Source of the DNA: Streptomyces coacervatus
Lineage (GTDB): Bacteria; Actinomycetota; Actinomycetes; Streptomycetales; Streptomycetaceae
Direction of reading: 5' to 3'
NCBI RefSeq assembly: GCF_029223485.1
Contig: NZ_JARHTP010000002.1
Location: forward strand, 372,001 to 436,000
Length of the DNA: 64,000 nucleotides
A model generated the notes under the pieces. That model saw nothing but the letters and a program-made list of their open reading frames with translations. It was not told the origin of the DNA and did no database searches. The translations under genes and the position numbers were made by a program. Positions 55,398 through 63,683 of this stretch are shown here, in pieces. Every line of letters starts with the position of its first letter. Position 1 is the stretch's first letter.

Positions 55398-56695
55398 GCG
55401 GTGTTCCACGGCAGCTCGTCACCGGCGGCCTTCGCGGCCCGTACGTCGCCGGAGCGCGCGTGGCCCTCGAACAGTTCGACGCGGGAGGCGCGCCCGCACA
55501 GCCGGCCGAGCATGGCCTGCGAGTCGGTGTCGGTGACCTCCTGGTAGGTCACCGTCTTGAGGTACTTCCCCACCCACAGGCCGCCGGTGTAGCGCGCGGC
55601 ACCTCGGGTGGGCAGCACATGGTTCGTCCCGATGACCTTGTCGCCGAACGACACGCAGGTGCCCTCGCCCAGGAACAGGGCGCCGTACTGGGTCATGCGC
55701 TCCAGCGCCAGGCGCGGCTGCGCGGTCAGCACCTCCACGTGTTCAAAGGCGAACTCGTCGGCCAGCTCGTACAGTTCGTCGATCGAATCGACGACGTGCA
55801 CCTGGCCGTGGTCGCGCCAGGCAGGCCCCGCGTAGTCGCGGGTGGGCATGCCGGGCAGGATCCGCTCGACCTCGGCGATGGTCTGCTCGGCGATCTCGCG
55901 GGAGGTGGTGATCAGGACCGCCGGGGAGTCCGGGCCGTGCTCGGCCTGGGAAAGCAGGTCGACGGCGCAGACGAAGGGGTCGGCGTGCTCGTCGGCGAGC
56001 ACGAGGATCTCGGTCGGGCCGGCGAACAGGTCGATGCCGATCTCGCCGAAGAGCTGCCGCTTGGCCTCGGCGACGTAGGCGTTGCCGGGCCCGGCGATCA
56101 GGTTCACCGGCTGCATGGAGTCCGTGCCGACGGCCATCGCGGCGACCGCCTGGACCCCGCCGAGCAGCCAGATCTCGTCCGCGCCCGCCAGATGCATGGC
56201 GGCGACGGTGGCGGCGGGGATCTCGCCGTGGATGGGCGGGGTAGAGGCGACCACGCGCGGCACGCCCGCGACCTTGGCGGTGACGATGGTCATGTGGGCG
56301 GAGGCGGTGAGCGGGTAGCGGCCGCCGGGAATGTAGGCGCCCGCGGCCTGTACCGGAATGTGCTTCTGCCCGAGCCGCACCCCCGGCAGCGTCTCCACCT
56401 CGAACTCCCGCAGGGAGTCCAGCTGATGGCGGGCGAAGGTCCGCACCTGCTCCTGCACGAAACGGATGTCGTCGATGACCTGCTGCGGAACCGAGGCGAC
56501 GATCTTCTCGACCTCCTCCTCGGACAGCCGGAAGGAGTCGGGGCTCCACTTGTCGAACTTCTCGGAGTATGTGCGCACGGCCACGTCACCGCGCTCGCGG
56601 ATGTCCGCGATGACTCCGGCGACGGTCTCCCGGACCTGGCCGAGGGCGGCGGTGACGTCGGCCTTGGGTACGGCGTGTTTCAGGATCTCTGCCAC
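55394..56695 (-). CDS. HisD-family dehydrogenase in a catabolic cluster
   Basis: A 433-aa histidinol-dehydrogenase-like enzyme from the GTG at 56695, which follows AAAGG. Zinc ligands and catalytic residues are visible: SQAEHGPDS (Gln and His), EFAFEHVEVLT (Glu-His), IGTNHVLPT (His) and LFEGHARS (His). GPGNAYVAEAKRQLFGEIGI binds NAD. There are no his genes around it, and it is flanked by an extradiol dioxygenase and an SDR. It therefore resembles HpsN-like and other repurposed HisD dehydrogenases that oxidise alcohols to acids in catabolism. The substrate is inferred only as a pathway alcohol. Confidence 0.88.
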   Translation of the reverse strand: MAEILKHAVPKADVTAALGQVRETVAGVIADIRERGDVAVRTYSEKFDKWSPDSFRLSEEEVEKIVASVPQQVIDDIRFVQEQVRTFARHQLDSLREFEVETLPGVRLGQKHIPVQAAGAYIPGGRYPLTASAHMTIVTAKVAGVPRVVASTPPIHGEIPAATVAAMHLAGADEIWLLGGVQAVAAMAVGTDSMQPVNLIAGPGNAYVAEAKRQLFGEIGIDLFAGPTEILVLADEHADPFVCAVDLLSQAEHGPDSPAVLITTSREIAEQTIAEVERILPGMPTRDYAGPAWRDHGQVHVVDSIDELYELADEFAFEHVEVLTAQPRLALERMTQYGALFLGEGTCVSFGDKVIGTNHVLPTRGAARYTGGLWVGKYLKTVTYQEVTDTDSQAMLGRLCGRASRVELFEGHARSGDVRAAKAAGDELPWNTA

Positions 56696-56722
56696 AACTG
56701 CGGCCTTTCTGCGGGTGGTTGC

Positions 56723-57658
56723 TCAGACGGGCGGCGCTTCGAAGAGCACATCGGGGTCGTTGAACTGCTCTTTGGCGACCGACTCGCTCATCGGGTCGGC
56801 GGTGCCCCACTGGTCCTGGGTGATCGGGTCGTCGACGTCATGGCGGCCCGGGTGCCACAAGTCCTCTTCGAGGACGGCGAGTTCGGTGGTGTACTCGACG
56901 GTGTTGCCGTGCGGGTCGTGGAAGTAGGAGAAGGTGTTGTCGCCCGCGAGGTGGCGTCCCGGCCCCCAGGTGAGCCGGGTCCCGGCCCGCAGCGCCCGCC
57001 CGGTGCCGCGCATGTACTCCTCGACGCCGCGCATCTCGAACGAGGCGTGGTGCAGGGAGACATGGGGTCCGCGCGCGATGGCGAAGGAGTGGTGCAGGGG
57101 GCTGCACCGCAGGAAGTACATGAGGTCGCCCATGTGCGTGGAGTACAGGGTGTCGGTGAGCCGGAAGCCGAGGTGCTCGATGTAGAAGTCCCGCAGGCTC
57201 TCCGGGTCCTGGGAGTTGACCACGCAGTGCGAGAGCCGTACGGGGATGGCCTCGCGCTTCTCGATCTTGCGGTGGGTGCGGGTTGCCACGTCGGCCGACA
57301 CCTCGACGACCCGCCCCTCCGGGTCGAAGAACCGCAGTCCGTATCCGCCGCCCGGAGTGTCCAACACCCTTGGTTCATGGACGAGTTGGACACCCGCCCG
57401 GCCCAGCCGCACCGCCAGCTCGTCCACCGAGGCCGGTGAGACGGCCCCGAAGGCCACCAGGTCCATCCGCTTCCGCTCGTCTTTTCGGATCCGCACGATG
57501 TACTGCTCGGGACTGCCCTCGGCGGCGAAGAACGCGATGCCGCTGTCGCTTGCGACCTCGGTCAGGCCCCAGGTGCTGCCGTAGAAGGCGCGCTGGGTGT
57601 CGAAGTCCGGTACGGCCAGGTCGACATGGCGCAGATGGGTGATGGGCTGGAAGCTCAT
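56723..57658 (-). CDS. Extradiol (catechol 2,3-) dioxygenase, VOC type
   Basis: A 311-aa two-domain dioxygenase. ATG 57658 overlaps the FAH stop (ATGA). The N-terminal domain starts THLRHVDLAVPDFDTQRAFY and the C-terminal domain PVRLSHCVVNSQDPESLRDF. The Fe(II) ligands expected from the family are His in LSHCV, His in SLHHASF and Glu in GNTVEYTTELAV. It would open a catechol ring next to the hydroxyls with O2. Next to the FAH hydrolase, an FAD hydroxylase and dehydrogenases it implies meta-cleavage of an aromatic ring. Confidence 0.88.
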   Translation of the reverse strand: MSFQPITHLRHVDLAVPDFDTQRAFYGSTWGLTEVASDSGIAFFAAEGSPEQYIVRIRKDERKRMDLVAFGAVSPASVDELAVRLGRAGVQLVHEPRVLDTPGGGYGLRFFDPEGRVVEVSADVATRTHRKIEKREAIPVRLSHCVVNSQDPESLRDFYIEHLGFRLTDTLYSTHMGDLMYFLRCSPLHHSFAIARGPHVSLHHASFEMRGVEEYMRGTGRALRAGTRLTWGPGRHLAGDNTFSYFHDPHGNTVEYTTELAVLEEDLWHPGRHDVDDPITQDQWGTADPMSESVAKEQFNDPDVLFEAPPV

Positions 57659-58620
57659 ACATGGCTCCTGACGGTGTTGCGCTGGTGGCCCAGGCCGGTG
57701 ATCTCCGACTCCACGACGTCCCCGGGCTTGAGGAAGACGCCCCAGTGCGCGCCGTTGCCGGCCGGGGAGCCGGTGAGCAGCAGGTCGCCGGGGTGCAGGG
57801 TGGTGGTCGTGGAGACGTACGCGATGAGCCGCGGAATGTCGAAGATCATGTCCTTGGTGGACTCGTCCTGGCGGACGACGCTGTTGTGGCGGAGGGTGAT
57901 CCGCAGGTCGTTCGGGTCGCCGACGAAGGCCGCCGGGACGAGGAAGGGCCCGGTCGGCAGGAAGGTGTCCGCGTTCTTGGCGGTGAACCAGTCGGTGCCG
58001 ATGGCCTTCAGGTCGGGCCGGTAGAGGCGGTCGCGGGTGGTGAGGTCGTTGCAGATCGTGTACGCCGCCACATGGTCGAGAGCTTCCTCGACAGGGATGT
58101 GCTTGCCCGACCTGCCGATGACCAGGGCGAGTTCGAGCTCCCAGTCGTGCTGCTCGCCGAGCGCCGGGAGCTCGATGTCGTCGTAGGGGCCGCACATCGC
58201 GCGCGGCGAGCCGAGGAAGACGTACGGCACCCCGTTCCGTATCCGCTCATCCATCATCTGCTCGGCGTCGGCGCGGGCCTCCTCGGGGGTGGCGCCGTGC
58301 ACGCTCTCCTTCTCGGCGGCGACGAGATCGACCACGTGCTTGCGGTAGTTGGCACCGCTCTGCAGGATCTGGCCCGGCTCGATCGGGGCCAGGATGCGCA
58401 GGCCGGCCAGGTCGTGCCATCCGCCGTCGGCGTCCTGGGCCAGCTCGACGAGACGGGGGAAGAAGGCGTCCCAGTCCTCGACGATCGCGCGCACGGAGGG
58501 CGCCAGATCGGACAGGTCGCGCACGCGGGCGCCGGTGACCAGGCCGGGAAAGGCGCCTGCGTCGGCGCTGAAGGTGCCGAGAGCGAAGGGTCCGGCATGG
58601 GTCGGCAGTGGATCGGGCAC
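57655..58620 (-). CDS. Fumarylacetoacetate-hydrolase family protein
   Basis: A 321-aa protein from GTG 58620, which follows GAGGAG. QSGANYRKHVVDLV is the N-terminal start of the FAH domain, HDWELELALVIGRSGKHIPV the metal-binding acids, GPFLVPAAFVGDPNDLRITL the middle, and LHPGDLLLTGSPAGNGA the C-terminal signature. Such enzymes hydrolyse or isomerise the ring-fission product (2-hydroxy-2,4-dienoate type). It is the first gene of the left operon. The downstream dioxygenase overlaps it by four bases. Confidence 0.88.
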   Translation of the reverse strand: MPDPLPTHAGPFALGTFSADAGAFPGLVTGARVRDLSDLAPSVRAIVEDWDAFFPRLVELAQDADGGWHDLAGLRILAPIEPGQILQSGANYRKHVVDLVAAEKESVHGATPEEARADAEQMMDERIRNGVPYVFLGSPRAMCGPYDDIELPALGEQHDWELELALVIGRSGKHIPVEEALDHVAAYTICNDLTTRDRLYRPDLKAIGTDWFTAKNADTFLPTGPFLVPAAFVGDPNDLRITLRHNSVVRQDESTKDMIFDIPRLIAYVSTTTTLHPGDLLLTGSPAGNGAHWGVFLKPGDVVESEITGLGHQRNTVRSHV

Positions 58621-58865
58621 GGGCGGCTCTCCTCGTACGGAGTAAGGAGTACGGATGCGGGGCTCGCCTCTGACGCTAGGCAGCCGCGCGGGACAGCGGA
58701 AATGGCCGTTCGCGATGCCTGCCATCACCGGCCGGCCTAACCCCTGAGCCGGCCCTCCATCGCCGTACGGGATGGATGACGTCCCCCTTGCCGATGCCTC
58801 GATCCGTTGACCCTGCATCGACCGCCCACGCAGGCTCGGAGCACTACCGTCCCAAGGAGAAACAC
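58621..58865. promoter_or_regulatory. Divergent promoter region of the catabolic cluster
   Basis: 245 bases without a gene. The most structured piece is TCCATC-N9-GATGGA (58756-58776), whose spacer contains CCGTACGG. TTGACC at 58807 could be a right-arm -35 element, but its -10 is unconvincing. No regulator gene lies in the visible cluster. Confidence 0.45.
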
Positions 58866-59171
58866 GTGGTCGTCGAGCATGCCGAGCTGACCGTCGAGGC
58901 CGGCCGGGAAGCGGAGTTCCAGGAGGTCTTCGGCAAGGCGCGGGAGGTGCTCGCCGAGGCCGACGGATTCCGCTGGGCCGAACTGCTGCGCTGCGCGGAG
59001 CGGCCGCGGACCTTCCTGCTGCTGGTCGGCTGGGAGTCGGTCGAGGCGTACACGGTCGGCTTCCGCGAGTCGGAGCGCTTCGGGCGCTGGCGGGCCCTGG
59101 TCGGCCCGTTCTTCGCCGAGCCGCCGGCCGTCGAGCACTATCACGAGCTCGGTGCGCGCTTCTCTCGCTGA
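58866..59171 (+). CDS. ABM-domain (antibiotic biosynthesis monooxygenase) protein
   Basis: A 101-aa protein. GTG 58866 follows AAGGAG. VVEHAELTVEAGREAEFQEV, FRWAELLRCAERPRTFLLLV and the terminal HYHELGARF are the ferredoxin-like ABM fold, which acts as a dimer without cofactor on quinol-like rings or as an accessory reaction partner. It is the first gene of the right operon, and the flavin hydroxylase follows after 30 bases. Confidence 0.87.
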   Translation: MVVEHAELTVEAGREAEFQEVFGKAREVLAEADGFRWAELLRCAERPRTFLLLVGWESVEAYTVGFRESERFGRWRALVGPFFAEPPAVEHYHELGARFSR

Positions 59172-59201
59172 CCCCCACTTCTACGTTCGCAAGGATCGCC
59201 C

Positions 59202-60326
59202 ATGCCCGTACACAAGGTGCTCGTCGTCGGCGGCGGCATCACCGGAAGCGTGCTGTCCCTCGCGCTCGCCCAGCGCGGCACCGACGTCGACCTCGTCGAG
59301 ATCTCCCCCCAGTGGTTCGGTGTGGGCCACGGCATCACCGTCCAGGGCAACGCGCTCAAGGCGCTGCGCTCGGTGGGCGTGCTGGAGCGGGTGCTGGCCA
59401 GGGCGGTGCCGTTCGACGTCATGCGGCTGCGCAGGGCCGACGGCGGTCTGATCACGGAGTTGTCCACCCCGCACACCGGCGGGCCGGACCTGCCGTCCAC
59501 GGCGGGCGCGCTGCGCTCGGACCTGCAGAACGCGCTGTGCGACGCGGTGTACGCGCACGGGGTGCAGGTCCGGCTCGGGCTGACCGTCGAGCGGCTCGAC
59601 CAGTCCTCCGAGCAGGTGGACGTGACGTTCACCGATGGTTCGACCGGCCGCTACGACCTCGTGGTCGGCGCCGACGGCATCAACTCGGCGATGCGAGGGC
59701 TCATCGGCATCACTCAGCGGCCGCGACCGGTCGGCATGTCGATCTTCCGGGTGGTCGCGGAGCGTCCCGCCGAGATGGACTGTGCGGAGGTCTACTACGG
59801 CGGCCCCCGCTTCAAGGCCGGCTACAGCCCCATCTCCGCCAGCCAGTGCTACGCCTACCTCCTCGACGAGAACCTCGACGCCTCGCTGATCGGCCCGCGC
59901 GCCCCGCTGGCGCTGATGCGCGAGCGGGGCGCCGGTTACGGCGGCACCTGGGGGAAGGTCATCGCTTCGCTGCCGGACGACACGGCGGTCGACTACCGGT
60001 GGATCGAGGCGGTCCTGGTCGACGAGGACTGGCACCGCGGCCGCACGATGGTCATCGGCGACGCGGCGCACGCCTGTCCGCCGCTGATCGCGCAGGGCGC
60101 CGCCATGTGCATGGAGGACGCGGTGCTGTTGGCCGAACTGGTCACCGGCGACGAGCCGTTGGAAAAGGCCCTCGACCACTTCATGTCCCGGCGGCTGCCG
60201 CGGGTGCGGATGGTGCTGGCGAACTCGCTGCAGCTGGCCGCGTGGGAGATCAACCCGGGCACGCCCGGCGCCGACCCGGCCCGCATCATGTCGGAGACGC
60301 TTCAGTCGCTGACGGCGGCGGCATGA
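59202..60326 (+). CDS. FAD-dependent class A monooxygenase
   Basis: A 374-aa protein from ATG 59202. VLVVGGGITGSVLSLALAQR binds FAD, YDLVVGADGINSAMRGLIGI is the DG motif, and MVIGDAAHACPPLIAQGAAM is the GD motif. Short, without a C-terminal extra domain, it is like salicylate-type and 3-hydroxybenzoate hydroxylases. It would hydroxylate an aromatic ring with NAD(P)H and O2, which could feed the extradiol dioxygenase of the left operon. The stop overlaps the next ATG (ATGA). Confidence 0.9.
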   Translation: MPVHKVLVVGGGITGSVLSLALAQRGTDVDLVEISPQWFGVGHGITVQGNALKALRSVGVLERVLARAVPFDVMRLRRADGGLITELSTPHTGGPDLPSTAGALRSDLQNALCDAVYAHGVQVRLGLTVERLDQSSEQVDVTFTDGSTGRYDLVVGADGINSAMRGLIGITQRPRPVGMSIFRVVAERPAEMDCAEVYYGGPRFKAGYSPISASQCYAYLLDENLDASLIGPRAPLALMRERGAGYGGTWGKVIASLPDDTAVDYRWIEAVLVDEDWHRGRTMVIGDAAHACPPLIAQGAAMCMEDAVLLAELVTGDEPLEKALDHFMSRRLPRVRMVLANSLQLAAWEINPGTPGADPARIMSETLQSLTAAA

Positions 60327-61327
60327 GCACGCCGGTCGTCGACTTCCACGGCCATCTGGCCATCCCCGCCGCCGACGCCCTGGTGGCCGGCGCGCCGGGC
60401 CTCGCCGCCGAGCTGGCGGCCGAACAGCGCGCCCACTCCCCCGCGTCGCTGGCCGCCAACCGGGCCCAACTCCAAGGGCTCGAAGGGAAGTTGACCGACG
60501 TCACCGAGCGCCTCGCCGCCCTCGACGCGATGGGGGTCGACGTCCAGGTGGTCGGTCCGATGCCGATGCACCACTACTGGGCAGACCCGGACCTCGCCGT
60601 CCGCCTCGCCCGCACCGTCAACCAGGCGGTGGCCGCGCACTGCGCCCGCGCACCCGAGCGGCTGTACGGACTGGGCACGGTCCCGCTCCAGCATCCCGAC
60701 CTTGCGGTGGCCCTGCTGGACAAGGCCGTCACCGAGTACGGCCTGTACGGGATCAGCGTGTCGACGACCGTCGACGGGCGGGAGCTGGCCGACCCGGCGC
60801 ACGACGAAGTGTGGCAGCAGGCCGAGGAGTTGGGCGCGGTCGTCTTCGTCCACCCGTGGGGCTGCTCGCTCGGCGAGCGGCTGGCGACCCACTACCTCGG
60901 CAACACGGTCGGGCAGCCGGTCGAGACGACCGTCGCGCTCTCCCATCTGATCTTCACCGGGGTGCTCGACCGCTATCCGCGCCTGAAGCTGGTGGCCGCG
61001 CACGGCGGCGGCTATCTGCCGACCTATATCGGGCGCTCCGACCATGCCTGGCGGGTGCGCGAGGACGCCCGCGGCTGCGCCGAGCCGCCCAGCAGCTATC
61101 TGCGGCGCATGTGGTTCGACGCGCTCGTGTACACCCCGCGCGCGCTGCGCCATCTGGTCGAGGAGGTGGGCGCCGACCGGGTCGTGCTCGGCACGGACCA
61201 CCCCTTCGACATGGGCGTCGACGACCCGCTGGCCCGGCTGGACGCCGCCGGGCTCGCCCCGGCCCACCGTGCCGCCGTCGCCGGGGGCAACGCCCTGGAC
61301 CTGCTGCTGAAAGGACGTACCCGATGA
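60323..61327 (+). CDS. Amidohydrolase of the ACMSD decarboxylase family
   Basis: A 334-aa TIM-barrel protein. ATG 60323 overlaps the previous stop. VVDFHGHLAI is the HxH motif, VFVHPWG the third ligand, VAAHGGGYLPTYIGR the fourth His, and LGTDHPFDMG the Asp, matching 2-amino-3-carboxymuconate semialdehyde decarboxylase and its relatives (zinc-dependent decarboxylases or hydrolases of aromatics). It could decarboxylate a ring-fission product or an aromatic acid. It is coupled to the next gene by ATGA. Confidence 0.88.
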   Translation: MSTPVVDFHGHLAIPAADALVAGAPGLAAELAAEQRAHSPASLAANRAQLQGLEGKLTDVTERLAALDAMGVDVQVVGPMPMHHYWADPDLAVRLARTVNQAVAAHCARAPERLYGLGTVPLQHPDLAVALLDKAVTEYGLYGISVSTTVDGRELADPAHDEVWQQAEELGAVVFVHPWGCSLGERLATHYLGNTVGQPVETTVALSHLIFTGVLDRYPRLKLVAAHGGGYLPTYIGRSDHAWRVREDARGCAEPPSSYLRRMWFDALVYTPRALRHLVEEVGADRVVLGTDHPFDMGVDDPLARLDAAGLAPAHRAAVAGGNALDLLLKGRTR

Positions 61328-62301
61328 CCTCCGCACCCCTCGGCCCGATCGAGGAAGAGCTCGCCAAAGCCCGTGCCGCGTACCGGAATTGGGGCCGCTG
61401 GGGTGAGGACGACGTGCTGGGCACGCTCAACTTCATCGACGACGCGATACGCGCCCACGCGGCCGGACTGGTCCGGCGGGGCCGGTCCTTCTCCCTCTCA
61501 CTGGAGTTCAACGAGGACGGCCCGCAGCGCGGGTTCCGCGGCCGGATCAATCCGGTCCACTACATGAAGGACACCGGCTCCGACGCGGCCGCGGGCACCC
61601 AGGGCTTCCCGCACGGCTTCGGCGGCGCGGACGACCACATCGTGATGCCGCTGCAGGCCTCCACCCAGTGGGACGGCCTGGGCCACATCTACGACAACAA
61701 GCAGGCCTGGAACGGCCGTCCGTGCACCATCGTGAACGGCGACGGCGACTCGGTCACCGGCATCGAGCACATGCGGGACGCCTTCACCGGGCGGGGTGTG
61801 CTCCTCGACATCGGCCGGGCGGTCGGCGACGAATTCGGTGAACTCCCGGACGGATTCCCCATCCTGGAGGAGCATCTGCGCGCCACCGTCGAGGCGCAGG
61901 GGGCGACATCGAGCGTCCGGCGCGGCGACCTCGTCCTGGTGCGGACCGGACAGATCGGCCGGGTGCGGCGGCTGGGCGCATGGGGCACGTATGCGGCCGG
62001 TGACGCGCCGGGGCTGTCCTTCACCTCGCTGGGCTGGCTGCACCGTACAGAGATCGGGGCGATCGCCTCCGACACCTGGGGCCTGGAAGTACGTCCGTAC
62101 GAGTTCGCCGAGCCCGCGATGTCCCCGCTGCACCAGATCGCCATCCCCAACATGGGTCTCCCGCTGGGCGAGATGTGGGACCTGGAGGCACTGGCGGAGG
62201 ACTGCGCGGCCGACGGCGTGTATGAGTTCCTGCTGGTGGCGGCGCCCCTGCCGGTCACCGGCGCGGTGGGCGCCCCTGTCAATCCGATCGCGATCAAGTG
62301 A
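61324..62301 (+). CDS. Cyclase-family (PF04199-type) hydrolase
   Basis: A 325-aa protein. ATG 61324 overlaps the stop of the amidohydrolase. The core resembles kynurenine formamidase/isatin hydrolase: DVLGTLNFIDDAIRAHAAGL, and the metal-site region ASTQWDGLGHIY. The usual HxGTHxDxPxH motif is changed here to QASTQWDGLGH, keeping only the Asp and last His. This altered form recurs in a long-chain actinobacterial subgroup. It may hydrolyse a cyclic amide, lactone or ester intermediate. It overlaps the next gene by GTGA. Confidence 0.85.
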   Translation: MTSAPLGPIEEELAKARAAYRNWGRWGEDDVLGTLNFIDDAIRAHAAGLVRRGRSFSLSLEFNEDGPQRGFRGRINPVHYMKDTGSDAAAGTQGFPHGFGGADDHIVMPLQASTQWDGLGHIYDNKQAWNGRPCTIVNGDGDSVTGIEHMRDAFTGRGVLLDIGRAVGDEFGELPDGFPILEEHLRATVEAQGATSSVRRGDLVLVRTGQIGRVRRLGAWGTYAAGDAPGLSFTSLGWLHRTEIGAIASDTWGLEVRPYEFAEPAMSPLHQIAIPNMGLPLGEMWDLEALAEDCAADGVYEFLLVAAPLPVTGAVGAPVNPIAIK

Positions 62302-63680
62302 GTACGCCCTTGAATACCAACCGTTTCTCCGGCACCCTCCACCTCCCCGGCGACGAGGACTTCGAGGACGCCTGCTTCGGGCGCGTCTTCAACGCCCGCC
62401 GCCCGTCGGACCGTTCACCGGCCGCCGTACTCAAAGTGCGGACGGAACACGACGTCGTCGAAGGCGTACGGCTGGCCCTGGAGCGCGGCTGGCAGGTCGC
62501 CGTCCGCTCCGGCGGGCACAGCTGGGCCGCCTGGTCGGTGCGCGCCAATGCGCTGCTGATCGACCTCGGGGACTTCCGCGAGATGGCGTACGACCCGGCG
62601 ACCGGGCTTGTGAGCGCGACGCCCAGCGTCAAGGGCGGCGACGAACTCAACCCGTATCTGGGCGAGTTCGGCCGCTTCTTCAACGGCGGGCACTGCCCGT
62701 CCGTCGGGATCGGCGGGTTCCTGCTCCAGGGCGGGCAGGGCTGGAATGCGCGCGGCTGGGGCTGGGCGGCGGAGAACATCGTGGCGATCGACGTGGTCAC
62801 CGCCGAGGGCGAGCTGGTGCGGGCGGACGAGACGCAGCACAGCGACCTGTTCTGGGCGGCGCGCGGCGCGGGCCCCGGCTTCTTCGGCATCGTCACCCGC
62901 TTCCATCTGCGCACCCGTCCGCTGCCCCGGCATCTGGGGCACACGGTGCACGCCTACCCGCTCGACCTCTTCGACGAGGTCATGACCTGGCTGCACGGCA
63001 TGCACCACACGGTCTCCGACCTGGTGGAGATCGTCGCCCTCACACAGACACCGCCCGGCCTCGACGAACCGGTGGTGCTGGTCACGGGCGTCTCGATGAC
63101 CGACACCCCGGAGCAGGCCGCCGAGGCGCTGGCCCCGCTGCACGCCAACCCGTACGCGGACCGGGCCCTCTTCCGTATCGAGGCCCAACCCACCACGCTC
63201 GCCGAGCAGTTGGCGGGCCAGCGCACCGCCAACCCCGAGGGCCACCGTTATCTCGTCGACAACGCCTGGCTGACCGGGCCGGCGTCGGAGGTGGTGCCGG
63301 CCATCCGCAAGGCGTTCACCGAGCACCCCACCCGGCAGACCTTCACCATCTGGTTCTCCATGGCGCCGCTGCGCGAACTGCCCGACATGGCCTTCTCGTT
63401 GCAGTCGGAGATCTACTCCGCCATCTACGTCGTCCACGACGAGCCCGGGCGCGACGCGGAGCTGCGGGTCTGGCTGGACGACGCGATGGCGGCGATGCAG
63501 CCCGTGACCGCCGGGCAGTACCTCGGGGACTCCGACTTCAGCGTGCGGCAGCTGAGGTTCATGGGCGAGGAGCAGTGGCGGCGGCTGCAGGAGATCCGCG
63601 CCGCCCGCGACCCCAAGGGCCTGTTCGCGGGCCATCTGAGCGCGGGGGCCGTGACCAACACCAACCACTGGGAGCAGTGA
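62298..63680 (+). CDS. BBE-like FAD-linked oxidoreductase
   Basis: A 460-aa protein from GTG 62298, overlapping the cyclase stop. The FAD-binding PP-loop region is VRSGGHSWAAWSVRANALL, whose His is the family's 8-alpha-histidyl FAD attachment site. HCPSVGIGGFLLQGGQGW supplies the 6-S-cysteinyl Cys, so bicovalent FAD is likely. The end, GAVTNTNHWEQ, is the family C-terminus. It would oxidise an alcohol, amine or phenol with O2. No signal peptide. The next gene starts three bases later. Confidence 0.88.
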   Translation: MSTPLNTNRFSGTLHLPGDEDFEDACFGRVFNARRPSDRSPAAVLKVRTEHDVVEGVRLALERGWQVAVRSGGHSWAAWSVRANALLIDLGDFREMAYDPATGLVSATPSVKGGDELNPYLGEFGRFFNGGHCPSVGIGGFLLQGGQGWNARGWGWAAENIVAIDVVTAEGELVRADETQHSDLFWAARGAGPGFFGIVTRFHLRTRPLPRHLGHTVHAYPLDLFDEVMTWLHGMHHTVSDLVEIVALTQTPPGLDEPVVLVTGVSMTDTPEQAAEALAPLHANPYADRALFRIEAQPTTLAEQLAGQRTANPEGHRYLVDNAWLTGPASEVVPAIRKAFTEHPTRQTFTIWFSMAPLRELPDMAFSLQSEIYSAIYVVHDEPGRDAELRVWLDDAMAAMQPVTAGQYLGDSDFSVRQLRFMGEEQWRRLQEIRAARDPKGLFAGHLSAGAVTNTNHWEQ

Positions 63681-63683
63681 GGC

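Noticed and set aside
55394..56695. hisD of histidine biosynthesis
   Set aside because: No hisC, hisB or other his genes lie nearby, and the operon is catabolic, so it is called a HisD-family dehydrogenase instead.
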